This document shows positions 44,191-52,888 of a stretch of DNA of 64,000 nt, piece by piece; positions within the stretch are counted from its first letter, which is position 1, and each line of letters opens with the position of its first letter. The translations under genes were made by a program, and so were the position numbers. A model generated the notes under the pieces. It searched no databases and was not told where the DNA came from. It saw only the letters and a program-made list of their open reading frames with translations. The stretch covers positions 62,001 through 126,000 of the forward strand of contig JACZRS010000011.1 of NCBI GenBank assembly GCA_022574595.1. The letters are read 5' to 3'. The DNA is from Planctomycetota bacterium. GTDB lineage: Bacteria > Planctomycetota > Phycisphaerae > Phycisphaerales > SM1A02.

Positions 44191-45648
44191 ATGGCAGAGA
44201 TCCGACCAAGAATTTTAGTTGTTGATGAAGATCCAATCGTGGCCCAGGCCATGGCAGATTTTCTTTGTGATATTGGTTACATCACAGCAGTAGCTCACAG
44301 CGGTGTTAATGCACTTGAAGAAATTGAGAAATCGCATCTGAGTATTGATTCAAGACCGCCACAATCTTTCTCTGTATTAATCGCAGATATGTCAATGCAC
44401 GGAATGAGCGGTTTGGAGTTAATCAAAATAGTTCGAAAAGATCATTCCGATATTGTTCCATTAGCAATCACAGGTTATGGAACTATACAAGCAGCTGTCC
44501 AGGCCATCCGCGCTGGAGCAATAGATTACTTAACCAAACCGTTAGTAGATGAAGAATTACAAATCGCGGTTGAAAAAGCGGTTCAGCAGCATGTATTGTT
44601 AGCTGAAAATACAAACCTTCGCCAACAACTCGAGCAGCGTTACGGACTCGATAGCATCATTGGCTCTGATGTCAGGATGCGGCGCATATATGAAGTAATA
44701 GATGCAGTAGCAGCTAGTAAAACCACAGTCTTGATGTGCGGCGAATCGGGAACAGGCAAGTCCCTTATCGCGGGAGCAATTCATCGAGCTTCACCAAGGG
44801 CAGATAAACCATACGTAGAAATTTCATGCGGATCCATCCCTGAGACATTGCTTGAATCTGAACTCTTTGGACATGTTAAAGGTGCGTTTACAGGCGCGCA
44901 TGCTGACAAGGTCGGCCGATTTCTCTCCGCGCATACTGGAACCATATTCCTTGATGAGATTAACTCCGCTTCACCGGGCATGCAGCTGAAACTCTTGCGT
45001 GTATTACAAGAACGGCAGTTTGAGCCTGTAGGCTCAAATGACACAATCGAAGTTGATGTCAGGGTCATCCTTGCCAGCAATCAACCATTGGAAGATCTCG
45101 TAGCATCAGGCGAGTTTCGTCAGGATCTTTATTACCGCATCAACGTTGTTTCAATCGAGCTGCCGCCACTTCGTGATCGGATTGGTGATATTCCGCTCTT
45201 GGCTGAGCATTTTCTTCAGGAAACCGCACGCGAAGCCAAGAAACAGATCACCGGCTTTACTAACGAAGCTCTGGATGCTCTGCGTAGATACTCTTATCCA
45301 GGAAATGTTCGTGAATTGCAGAACATTATAGAGCGTGCAGTTGTTCTTACGCGCGCAACTCGCATTGATATGGATGACCTGGCCCAGCAGGTGATAGATA
45401 ACTCAACCGGAAAGCTCCTGCCTGCGCATCTGCAAGGTTCAATCGGTAGCGAAGTGAATTGGTCATCGGATAACCCTCTCCCTTTGCGAAAAGCCTTAGA
45501 AGATCCTGAAAAGCGCATCATCCTCGCAGCATTGCAAGCTAATGATTGGAACAGACAAAAGACAGCTGACCAACTAGAAGTAAATCGCACAACCCTATAC
45601 AAGAAAATCAAACAGTACGATCTAGAAGAATACGGCCGAACGGCTTAG
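44191..45648 (+). CDS. Sigma-54-dependent response regulator (NtrC type)
   Basis: About 485 residues from the ATG at 44191, which has GGAG ten bases upstream. It has a receiver domain (VVDEDPIVAQ, phospho-acceptor Asp in LIADMSMHGMSG), an AAA+ domain (Walker A GESGTGKS, the sigma-54-contact GAFTGA, Walker B TIFLDEIN) and a C-terminal Fis-type HTH (NRQKTADQLEVNRTTLYKKI). It activates sigma-54 promoters when phosphorylated. No histidine kinase is adjacent, so its input and targets are unknown. Confidence 0.92.
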   Translation: MAEIRPRILVVDEDPIVAQAMADFLCDIGYITAVAHSGVNALEEIEKSHLSIDSRPPQSFSVLIADMSMHGMSGLELIKIVRKDHSDIVPLAITGYGTIQAAVQAIRAGAIDYLTKPLVDEELQIAVEKAVQQHVLLAENTNLRQQLEQRYGLDSIIGSDVRMRRIYEVIDAVAASKTTVLMCGESGTGKSLIAGAIHRASPRADKPYVEISCGSIPETLLESELFGHVKGAFTGAHADKVGRFLSAHTGTIFLDEINSASPGMQLKLLRVLQERQFEPVGSNDTIEVDVRVILASNQPLEDLVASGEFRQDLYYRINVVSIELPPLRDRIGDIPLLAEHFLQETAREAKKQITGFTNEALDALRRYSYPGNVRELQNIIERAVVLTRATRIDMDDLAQQVIDNSTGKLLPAHLQGSIGSEVNWSSDNPLPLRKALEDPEKRIILAALQANDWNRQKTADQLEVNRTTLYKKIKQYDLEEYGRTA

Positions 45649-45655
45649 CGCACAT

Positions 45656-45937
45656 TCACACATCGCCGTTCTTTACGATTGCTTTATCTTCGTAAACTGC
45701 AACCCACCTGCGATATATCTCGAGCCTGGAGCATTCGAGTGTTCCAATTATATCCGCATAGTTTGAATAGGATTCGTTTTCGGGGTAGTCCACACCCCAA
45801 GCCTTGCGCGCAATTTGTGTTATTACGTAATTCGCATGACCTTTGCGTTTATCAGGTTGCTGCAATAAAAGCAGCTTGGCTAATTCTTCGATTAAAGCAT
45901 CGTAACGCGGCCGATCATCTTGCGGGATATAGGGCAC
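45656..45937 (-). CDS. DUF6899-like small protein
   Basis: A 93-residue soluble protein beginning MPYIPQDDRPRYDALIEELA, with the segment ANYVITQIARKAW and a Tyr/Glu-rich middle (SRLEIYRRWVAVYEDK). I associate this pattern with DUF6899, a family without known function. It is convergent with the NtrC-type gene (gap of 7 bases) and followed upstream by the nucleotidyltransferase gene on the same strand. Confidence 0.7.
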   Translation of the reverse strand: MPYIPQDDRPRYDALIEELAKLLLLQQPDKRKGHANYVITQIARKAWGVDYPENESYSNYADIIGTLECSRLEIYRRWVAVYEDKAIVKNGDV

Positions 45938-45985
45938 TGTCGAAACACTCCAAAGTAAATATGCGCTGGCAATCAGAAGAAACGA

Positions 45986-46441
45986 TCATTGACCTTCCTT
46001 CGTTTCGTTTTCTTCCAGCATCTTGACATCCTCAAGATCGACTGTGCGTCCCGCAGCACGCTTTGCTGCAATGAGGTCTGTTAGAGAAACGACATAAATT
46101 GGTTGTCCTTGGTATTTCATTGTTTCACGATGCTCCCATGCTTCTTGAAAAACCAATCCCGGAGTTGTTGTTTGTACATCTATTCTAACTATATCGTTAA
46201 AGATTGTTATCTCCCGCTCAAGCAGTTTTTGGGGAGTAGTTAAAGCGGCTGTAGCTAAGCCAGCCTCTAGTAATGCTGCAAGAAGCCGCTGGGCATTTTC
46301 TGGCGACGCTTCTATGAGAATATCTAGATCGAACGTGGCACGTGGCACTCCATGCAGGACAACTGCAATACCACCGATCACGACGTATTTCACATCATGG
46401 GAGTGTAAGGATTTGAATACGCTTTGAAGTCGATTGATCAT
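45986..46441 (-). CDS. Nucleotidyltransferase-fold protein
   Basis: A 151-residue protein of the minimal nucleotidyltransferase superfamily. The motif hG[GS]...DxD is seen as YVVIGGIAVVLHG followed by TFDLDILIEA, with a further Asp in VRIDVQT that could complete the metal site. Such proteins occur in MNT/HEPN and AbiE toxin-antitoxin systems and as orphans. The upstream gene for a 66-residue protein overlaps it by 47 bases, so they form a pair. Confidence 0.78.
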   Translation of the reverse strand: MINRLQSVFKSLHSHDVKYVVIGGIAVVLHGVPRATFDLDILIEASPENAQRLLAALLEAGLATAALTTPQKLLEREITIFNDIVRIDVQTTTPGLVFQEAWEHRETMKYQGQPIYVVSLTDLIAAKRAAGRTVDLEDVKMLEENETKEGQ

Positions 46442-46595
46442 GCTTCAATTCTGCGATCTTTGGATTATTCTCAAGAGCGAGATCAGTTATTTCACAAAGA
46501 TAGTCCATTCGCTGGGCAATTGTAAGCGATTGGAACCATCGAGCCTTAGCTTGAGGTGATTCATCGTTTCTATCATGTGAGATGTGCTTGTTCAT
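46395..46595 (-). CDS. Small partner of the nucleotidyltransferase
   Basis: A 66-residue polar protein with a central segment (KARWFQSLTIAQRMDYLCEI) that I have seen next to nucleotidyltransferase genes; I know no function for it. The 47-base overlap with the nucleotidyltransferase gene indicates joint expression. It could be an antitoxin-like or regulatory partner, but that is only an inference from gene pairing. Confidence 0.6.
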   Translation of the reverse strand: MNKHISHDRNDESPQAKARWFQSLTIAQRMDYLCEITDLALENNPKIAELKHDQSTSKRIQILTLP

Positions 46596-46618
46596 AACTC
46601 GGGTTCATTATATACCTG

Positions 46619-48415
46619 TTAATTGTCTAAGTATCGGCTGCTACCATCAGAGGCGAGTATCTGATTGACATCTGATTCCGCATCAGGTTCAACGCCCAAA
46701 TATGTCAGCGTCTCATCAATAATATCGCGCACAACGGGCCCGGCGATTGCGCCCCCATAATGACCAAGAGATTTGTCCGGATCATCAACCACACATAGCA
46801 CAACGATCTGCGGATCATCAAAAGGTGCACCGCCAATGAAGCTCGCAACATAACGGTCTTCGAAGTATCCACTGCCATCTGGTTTGGGTAGTTGTGCTGT
46901 TCCAGATTTTGCGAAGATTTTGTAGCGATCTGATTGAGCGCGCTTGCCTGTGCCTTCGAGCATCACATCACGCAACACCTGCCTCACTAATTTAGCAGTA
47001 GCTGGTTTGATGATTTGATGTTTAACCGGATAGGCTTCATCTTCGGGAGTATTTGCTGTAATACGAATTTTCGGCAGTGTGCCATCACCTGCAATCACGC
47101 TAAAGGCGCGGACCATTTGCAGGGGGGTTACAGCAATTTCGTGACCCATGGGAATGGACGTTTGTGTGTAATGACCCCATTTTTCCGGACTTGTAACAAT
47201 GCCACTGGATTCGCCGGGCAAACCACAACCAGTTTTACTACCAAATCCAAAGCTGGAAACTGCTTGCTGCATTTGTTTTTCGGTCATACGCTCAGCAACA
47301 ATAGCCATGCCGCTATTGATGGAATGAATAAGTACGCGTTCCCAACTCACAGGCCCGTAGTAATGACTGTCGCGAATTCTTCTGCCTTGTGTGGTTCGAT
47401 AAGCTGGGTTTTCTGGAGTAGGAATAATTTCATCCGGCGTAGCTTTACCCAGCTCGGTTGCCACCGCCCAGATGAATGGCTTAAATGTTGACCCCGGTTC
47501 ATAAGGATCACTAACACAGCGATTGCGCCCAAGCGCAGGATGAATTTTTCTATTAGGATCATCCGTAACTTCATCCCAGCCATCCCGCTCATTAAGCACA
47601 TCGTACATCGCCAGGATTTCACCAGTTTGGCAGTTTAGAACGATTGCTCGCGCGCCCCCTGCGTTGTATTCTTTAACCACCTGATTTAGCCGCTGCTGTG
47701 CGATTTGTTGAATAACCACATCGATGCTGAGCTTAATATCCTGCCCATCAATTGCTGGCGTATGCGCATCGGGTTCTATCCAAAGCGCCCGTCGCCGCGC
47801 ATCTCGAAGATAAGTCAGCTTGCCATCGGTTGGCTCTAATTCATCTTCAAACAGATGTTCCATACCCCCAAGCCCTGTATGCTCAAACCCAACCATACCG
47901 ATGACATTGGCTGCATTTTCACCTTGTGGGTAGTGGCGAACCAGATGCGCTTCAAGCCCCACGCCGCGTAGAGCTGCATGGGAAATTGCCTGAACCTGCC
48001 AATCATCCAGTTCATGATCGAGTACGATGTATTGACGTCCAGGCCGATCCAGAATTTTCTTATCAATCTCAGCAGGATTGGCGCCAATTGCATCCGCAAT
48101 ATCTACTGCGATCGTATCAACATCTATAACCTGAGTTGGATCGACAAACAAACGATAGGCAACGCCACTTGTTGCCAATATACGATTGCGAGAATCAATC
48201 AGATCGCCGCGCTTGGCCATTTCGTCACGCTCTGATAGCGGTGGAATTATGGCGCTAGTTAACCGTGCATCTGGATATAACTTCAGCTGCGCTACTCGAC
48301 CAAGTAATAGCAGCATAGTTACCAGCATAAGTAAGACGCCTAACTTTGCCCACGCCAAAGTTCGTATCGCTTGACGATTATCGATTTGTGCTTTAGTTGT
48401 CATTTGTTTAACCAT
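46619..48415 (-). CDS. ftsI: Peptidoglycan transpeptidase FtsI (class B PBP)
   Basis: A 598-residue penicillin-binding protein. An N-terminal membrane helix (about residues 27-45) is followed by a PBP dimerisation domain and a transpeptidase with the active-site Ser in EPGSTFKPF, the SxN motif in HSINSGM and KSGTAQ. It crosslinks septal peptidoglycan. Gene order rsmH - LysM - ftsL-like - ftsI resembles a dcw cluster and supports the FtsI assignment over PBP2. The start is ATG at 48415, overlapping the ftsL-like gene by 8 bases, or an ATG four codons later. Confidence 0.9.
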   Translation of the reverse strand: MVKQMTTKAQIDNRQAIRTLAWAKLGVLLMLVTMLLLLGRVAQLKLYPDARLTSAIIPPLSERDEMAKRGDLIDSRNRILATSGVAYRLFVDPTQVIDVDTIAVDIADAIGANPAEIDKKILDRPGRQYIVLDHELDDWQVQAISHAALRGVGLEAHLVRHYPQGENAANVIGMVGFEHTGLGGMEHLFEDELEPTDGKLTYLRDARRRALWIEPDAHTPAIDGQDIKLSIDVVIQQIAQQRLNQVVKEYNAGGARAIVLNCQTGEILAMYDVLNERDGWDEVTDDPNRKIHPALGRNRCVSDPYEPGSTFKPFIWAVATELGKATPDEIIPTPENPAYRTTQGRRIRDSHYYGPVSWERVLIHSINSGMAIVAERMTEKQMQQAVSSFGFGSKTGCGLPGESSGIVTSPEKWGHYTQTSIPMGHEIAVTPLQMVRAFSVIAGDGTLPKIRITANTPEDEAYPVKHQIIKPATAKLVRQVLRDVMLEGTGKRAQSDRYKIFAKSGTAQLPKPDGSGYFEDRYVASFIGGAPFDDPQIVVLCVVDDPDKSLGHYGGAIAGPVVRDIIDETLTYLGVEPDAESDVNQILASDGSSRYLDN

Positions 48416-48728
48416 CCAGGTTAGAGTGTAAAGTTACTGAATTGTTATGTGTTGTTTGCATCTTGCGAGGTGCTGATGGAAGCGGCTTCCATTTTGAATC
48501 AATATTCTCCAGCGAAACGCGAACTTGTGCAGGTTGGCATTTTTCCGCAATCACACTGTGAACTGACCAAAGCAATTGCTCTTGTTCTAGTAAACGACGG
48601 TGAACACTTGCGATTTCATTAGCGGTTTCAATGCGCTGTTGTCGGATTACAAGTAAAGTGCAGGCAATCATTCCAATAGCGCAAACGATTAACAATAATT
48701 TAGAAAACACTGATACATAACCTTTCAA
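48408..48728 (-). CDS. FtsL-like division protein
   Basis: A 106-residue bitopic protein: a short cytoplasmic start, one membrane helix (LLLIVCAIGMIACTLLVI) and a heptad-like segment (ETANEIASVHRRLLEQEQLL). This is the plan of FtsL, which is too divergent to name by sequence alone. Its place directly before ftsI, with overlapping reading frames, is the usual ftsL position and is the main reason for the call. Confidence 0.6.
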   Translation of the reverse strand: MKGYVSVFSKLLLIVCAIGMIACTLLVIRQQRIETANEIASVHRRLLEQEQLLWSVHSVIAEKCQPAQVRVSLENIDSKWKPLPSAPRKMQTTHNNSVTLHSNLDG

Positions 48729-48778
48729 AGTGAAACCATTTACGAACTAAAATAGCCCCAGGCTAGTCGCGGCTATTT

Positions 48779-49543
48779 TTAAGTTCTCGGTATCTTCAGT
48801 GTAACCCCAGAACGCACGTTATTAGGATCATCAATAACATCTCTATTTAGCTCAAATAGTTCCTGCCAACGCCTTGCAGTCTTAAGCAGTTTTTGTGAAA
48901 TCTCAGATAGTGTTTCACCACTTTTTACCGTGTAACGTGCGAATTTACTATGGGAATTTGATCTCTGGGGTTTATCGAGATTTCCAAAGAATGATCGATC
49001 AGGCAGACTAAGCTTGCTTCCCGCACGAACCATATTCGGATCAGAAATTCCGTTATAATCCGCTAGCGCAGTTGCCAGTGAAGCATCTCTATACTCTCGT
49101 TGACAAATCTTGCTAAGCGATTCGTTACTCTTTACGATGACAGTACGGATTTTAGAATATGTCTTTTTAGGAAGTGTCTGTTTTGGGCGCGTTGGGATTG
49201 TGCTCGAATCATCCTGCAAATCAGGCAAACGAATTACATTAGGTTTGGTTTTATTCACAGGCCTTCGTGCCGGCTGCGCATTACCTAAAACATCTTGTTT
49301 ATATTCAGCAGTACTAACTGCCGGGCGTATGACCGCAGCTGAGGTTTTCGCAGCAACATTTTGCTGATCAAGATCTATTAACTCTCCATCGGTATAGGTT
49401 CGCCTTGTGAATTTCCCATCTCTTTGAGAAAGGTTGGCTGCCTCATCCAGTCTCGCGGCTGAAAAATGATCCGAAACCAGTACGCCTACAAATACAATCA
49501 AAGCGAACCCAACAACCAACGCCAATTTGTTTTCACGTGTCAT
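48779..49543 (-). CDS. Membrane-anchored protein with two LysM domains
   Basis: A 254-residue protein with an N-terminal membrane segment (LALVVGFALIVFVGVLVS), a polar linker and two C-terminal LysM domains (about residues 130-185 and 200-254: VIVKSNESLSKICQREYRD and YTVKSGETLSEISQKLLKT). LysM binds the glycan chains of peptidoglycan. Lying between rsmH and the ftsL-like gene, it probably works at the septum or cell wall. It takes a position where dcw clusters usually have other genes. Confidence 0.85.
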   Translation of the reverse strand: MTRENKLALVVGFALIVFVGVLVSDHFSAARLDEAANLSQRDGKFTRRTYTDGELIDLDQQNVAAKTSAAVIRPAVSTAEYKQDVLGNAQPARRPVNKTKPNVIRLPDLQDDSSTIPTRPKQTLPKKTYSKIRTVIVKSNESLSKICQREYRDASLATALADYNGISDPNMVRAGSKLSLPDRSFFGNLDKPQRSNSHSKFARYTVKSGETLSEISQKLLKTARRWQELFELNRDVIDDPNNVRSGVTLKIPRT

Positions 49544-49609
49544 ATGCCAAAGCTTCCCTGCTATAGCCGCATTGGAACTATTAGTAATTCCAAAAATGCG
49601 GAGGCCTTA

Positions 49610-50554
49610 TCAAGCGCGGGCGCCCACCATGATTGCCCGCAGTTTGGCGGAGCGCGATCTGGAATTGGCCATTACTTCAGCTTCCGTGGCTACAACAGGC
49701 CTTTTCGTGAGCAGCGCTCCCAGCCCACGATCAGCAAGCTCGTTAAACGATCGTTTGACGATGCGGTCCTCCAAGCTGTGAAAACTTATTACCGCAATTC
49801 TTGCGCCGCTTTTAAGCCACCCATCTTCGTTGACCTTCGAGGCGCTTTGGATTATTTGATCCATCAACGCTTGCAATGCAGCTAGTTCATCATTAACCGC
49901 AATTCGAAGGGCCATGAAGGTTCGAGTGGCCGGGTGCATGCGCGATGTTTGCGCCCGTTTTCCATAAGCTTCAAGTACCGTTTGCACGAGCTGTGCTGTT
50001 GTGTGAATCGGCTGCACCTTGCGAGTTTGTACAAGTTTTCGAGCGATCTTCCGAGCGAACGGTTCTTCACCAAATTCAAAGATCAAATCGGCAATTTCTT
50101 CCTCTGAAAAAGTGTTGACAATTTGTGCTGCGGTTGTCGGTCCATCGGGGTTATAGCGCATATCAAGTGGCCCATCTACACGAAAACTAAACCCACGATT
50201 GGCGTCTTCCATTTGTGTGGAACTGAAACCAAGATCTGCCAGCACCATGTCCGCTCGAACATTCGCATTCACAAGATGTAGTGGCATTCTTACGAAACTA
50301 TCCTGTAAAGGCACAAAACAACCTCCAGCTTCGCCAATTACTTTGGCAGAATACGACAAGTTTTCACTGTCGAGATCTACACCAAACACCTTGCCATCGG
50401 GCGCAACTGCTGCTGCTAATGCTGCGCCATGGCCGCCTCGACCAACTGTGCAATCAACCGCAATTTCGCCAGGCTTAGGATTTAAAAGCGCAAGCGTTTC
50501 GCTCAGCAAAACCGCGATGTGCCCCGAGCTAGGACCGGTAACCTCAGTTGACAT
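49610..50554 (-). CDS. rsmH: 16S rRNA (cytosine(1402)-N(4))-methyltransferase
   Basis: A 314-residue RsmH (MraW) methyltransferase. The SAM-binding motif is VDCTVGRGGHGAALA, preceded by HIAVLLSETLALLNPKPG. Other family segments are ADLGFSSTQMEDANRGFSF, GPLDMRYNP and VISFHSLEDRIVKRSF. It modifies C1402 in the ribosomal decoding centre. It commonly begins dcw clusters, as here. It is divergent from sppA with 59 bases between the start codons. Confidence 0.94.
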   Translation of the reverse strand: MSTEVTGPSSGHIAVLLSETLALLNPKPGEIAVDCTVGRGGHGAALAAAVAPDGKVFGVDLDSENLSYSAKVIGEAGGCFVPLQDSFVRMPLHLVNANVRADMVLADLGFSSTQMEDANRGFSFRVDGPLDMRYNPDGPTTAAQIVNTFSEEEIADLIFEFGEEPFARKIARKLVQTRKVQPIHTTAQLVQTVLEAYGKRAQTSRMHPATRTFMALRIAVNDELAALQALMDQIIQSASKVNEDGWLKSGARIAVISFHSLEDRIVKRSFNELADRGLGALLTKRPVVATEAEVMANSRSRSAKLRAIMVGARA

Positions 50555-50613
50555 AGCGATAACTCGTTATGTGGTTGAACTTTTCAGTTAGAGGCCGATA
50601 ACGAAAAACTACC

Positions 50614-51603
50614 ATGATGAACATTAAAACCTTTGCGCTGATTGCCTTCTTGTTGTGCCTTACTGGATGCAGCGGGCTGCGTTTTGTCATTGATACTATC
50701 CCAGCAGTCAATCGTCTGACAGAAACGACTGTGCTGGAAGATAAAGGTGCTAGTTCATCGGCCAAGATTGCGCTAATCGATTTCACCGGCCTGATCTCTG
50801 ATGCTAAGAAACGAGGATTGATCTCACCAGGCGAAAATCCAGTCAGCAGATTCGTCGAATCCTTGCGTAAAGCTGCGGATGATAAGAATACCAAAGCCAT
50901 CGTGATTCGCATAAATTCCCCAGGCGGAACTGTTACCGCAAGCGATCTTCTTTATCGCGAGATTCTGTATTTTAAGGAAGAATCAAAGAAGCCCGTGGTA
51001 ATTCTCATGGCGGATATCGCAGCGTCAGGCGGTTTCTACATGTCCTGTGCGGGTGATGAAGTCATTGCCCATCCAACAACAATCACCGGTTCAATCGGTG
51101 TAATAATGCAAACCTTCAATTTCTCTGAAGGAATGCGCAAGATCGGCATCAAAGCCGACGCAATCACATCAGGGCCAAATAAGGCAGTCGGTTCACCCTT
51201 TGAGCCAATGCCAACCGAACATCGCGCGTTATTGCAAGAGCTAGTTGATGAGTTTTACGCAGAATTTGTTGCGATAGTTAAGAAAAGCAAACCCAATCTT
51301 TCACCAGCCGATCTAAAATGGGTTACTGATGGAAGAGTTGTAACCGGAAGGCGCGCAGTTGAGATCGGCCTGGTTGACAGTGTGGGTGATCTGCGAGATG
51401 CCTTTGCAGCTGCTAAACGCAGAGCTAATCTCAGTAAGGCGAAGTTAATAAAATATCACCGAAACACTGAACACGTGGGAAGTGCTTACGCAAGAAAACC
51501 ACAAGCTGACCCACAAGTAAACTTGCTGCAACTAAATATAAACGCAGGCTCAATGTTCGATCAAACCGGCTTTTACTACTTGTGGGATCCCACAGTGTGG
51601 TAA
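50614..51603 (+). CDS. sppA: Signal peptide peptidase SppA (S49), lipoprotein
   Basis: A 329-residue serine protease of family S49. It starts with a lipoprotein signal (ALIAFLLCLTGCSG), so it is probably lipid-anchored instead of having the usual membrane helix. The catalytic Ser is in DIAASGGFYMSC and the likely catalytic Lys in SGPNKAVGSPFEPM. It degrades cleaved signal peptides within the membrane. The next segment downstream holds a hairpin and a REP-like element. Confidence 0.88.
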   Translation: MMNIKTFALIAFLLCLTGCSGLRFVIDTIPAVNRLTETTVLEDKGASSSAKIALIDFTGLISDAKKRGLISPGENPVSRFVESLRKAADDKNTKAIVIRINSPGGTVTASDLLYREILYFKEESKKPVVILMADIAASGGFYMSCAGDEVIAHPTTITGSIGVIMQTFNFSEGMRKIGIKADAITSGPNKAVGSPFEPMPTEHRALLQELVDEFYAEFVAIVKKSKPNLSPADLKWVTDGRVVTGRRAVEIGLVDSVGDLRDAFAAAKRRANLSKAKLIKYHRNTEHVGSAYARKPQADPQVNLLQLNINAGSMFDQTGFYYLWDPTVW

Positions 51604-51639
51604 ATCCCCCGACGCCCATGGATAGCAATCCATGTTGGG

Positions 51640-51665
51640 GTTTAGCCGTAGGGCTTGACCCTGCG
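51640..51665 (+). repeat. REP-like hairpin, GTTTAGCCG head, copy 2
   Basis: The same GTTTAGCCG head and CTTGA loop as at 2101-2127, with the stem AGGG/CCCT instead of GCGGG/CCCGC. Another hairpin, CATGGAT/ATCCATG (51617-51634), flanked by CCCC and GGGG, lies just upstream. Confidence 0.6.
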
Positions 51666-51731
51666 TAGAGTGCCCACATGGCATAAAATTCTACTAATAT
51701 CCATCGCTTACTTGCGTGTATACAATTCCCC

Positions 51732-52310
51732 ATGAGTTCGACCGCTTACAGAGAATATGTCATGGCTGTAGATCGTGTTGAAAAACGCCTGCGAAAGGTC
51801 GCATCTGCGCTAGATGAAGCTGGCATCAAATATGCGGTCATAGGCGGCAATGCAGTTGCGGCTTGGGTTGCGCGCGTGGATCCAAGTGCAACGCGATCAA
51901 CTAAAGATGTAGATTTGCTTGTAGAGGCCAATGATATAGATCGTATTACACAAGTGTTTGAAGGGATAAACTTCACTCGTGAAGAAGTAATGGGATTGAC
52001 ACTGTTTATCGATCCTGATGAACCCAGCGTTAGATCAGCTGTGCATCTTATTTGGGCGAATCAACCAGTACGTCCAGATTATAAATACCCCGCACCATCT
52101 GTAGATGATGTGCAGCGAGATCCACAAGGATTTTGTGTTCTGGATCTTCCAGCCCTTGTGCGTATGAAGCTCACTTCACATCGAGACATTGACCGAGTTC
52201 ACATTCGAGACCTACTTAGCGTTGGGCTCATAGATCAGTTTACAAGAGAGTCTTTGCCAAAAGAGCTACAAGATAGATTGACATCTATAGAAGAAGCTAT
52301 AGAAGATTGA
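51732..52310 (+). CDS. Orphan nucleotidyltransferase-fold protein
   Basis: A 192-residue protein with the nucleotidyltransferase motif (KYAVIGGNAVAAWVA followed by TKDVDLLVEA) and a later conserved segment LDLPALVRMKL, similar to AbiEii-like or DUF6036-type proteins. No partner gene overlaps it, unlike the pair at 45986-46595. It lies beside a REP-like element, and between sppA and a convergent membrane-protein gene. Its role is unknown; toxin or tRNA-modifying activity would be speculation. Confidence 0.75.
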   Translation: MSSTAYREYVMAVDRVEKRLRKVASALDEAGIKYAVIGGNAVAAWVARVDPSATRSTKDVDLLVEANDIDRITQVFEGINFTREEVMGLTLFIDPDEPSVRSAVHLIWANQPVRPDYKYPAPSVDDVQRDPQGFCVLDLPALVRMKLTSHRDIDRVHIRDLLSVGLIDQFTRESLPKELQDRLTSIEEAIED

Positions 52311-52321
52311 GTCGCTGATGC

Positions 52322-52801
52322 TTATGAAACCGCAGCCCGTGGTATCTTCCCGCGCAGCTCAAACTCTTTGACTATAAAGATTATCATTAATACCAGAGAA
52401 GCAATTCCTGCGATGGAACCAATGCAAGGAACTACAATCGCTCCTATAGTGCAGATTGAATACCAAAGACCCATGTTCTTGCCACAATCGCCATATCCTT
52501 CTTTTCCATTTGCTTCAAAGTAAGCTTGATACGATTCTGGAATTCTCTGATAAACAATAAAGTTCCAGAAAAAGTTGAAAAATGGAATCAATAAAAGCCA
52601 AACTTGCCAAGGCTCCATTTTGCGATATTCAGCTGGTACTCGTGCCAAGCAAGAATAATGCAATGCACATATTGCAATGTTAATAACAAGATAAATTGCC
52701 AATGCTATCAATGCGAAAGCAATAAAAAACCAAAAAATGGCCATTATTGCTTTCTCGTCAATGACGGGTTGTTGTTGTGCGATTGTGTAAAGCAGATTCA
52801 T
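52322..52801 (-). CDS. Small integral membrane protein, unknown family
   Basis: A 159-residue protein with four hydrophobic segments (about residues 20-45, 65-85, 108-125 and 125-145). A charged loop contains YFEANGKEGYGDCGKNMGLW. I do not recognise a named family, though the WQVWLLLIPFFNFFWNF motif is seen in small membrane proteins of several bacteria. It is convergent with the orphan nucleotidyltransferase gene. Confidence 0.65.
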   Translation of the reverse strand: MNLLYTIAQQQPVIDEKAIMAIFWFFIAFALIALAIYLVINIAICALHYSCLARVPAEYRKMEPWQVWLLLIPFFNFFWNFIVYQRIPESYQAYFEANGKEGYGDCGKNMGLWYSICTIGAIVVPCIGSIAGIASLVLMIIFIVKEFELRGKIPRAAVS

Positions 52802-52888
52802 GCGTTTACTCCTGCCGCAAAGAATACGAGCTTTTACTTATCATGACAATTAAATAGGATTCACGAATTGTTGTTTTTATATACAATC

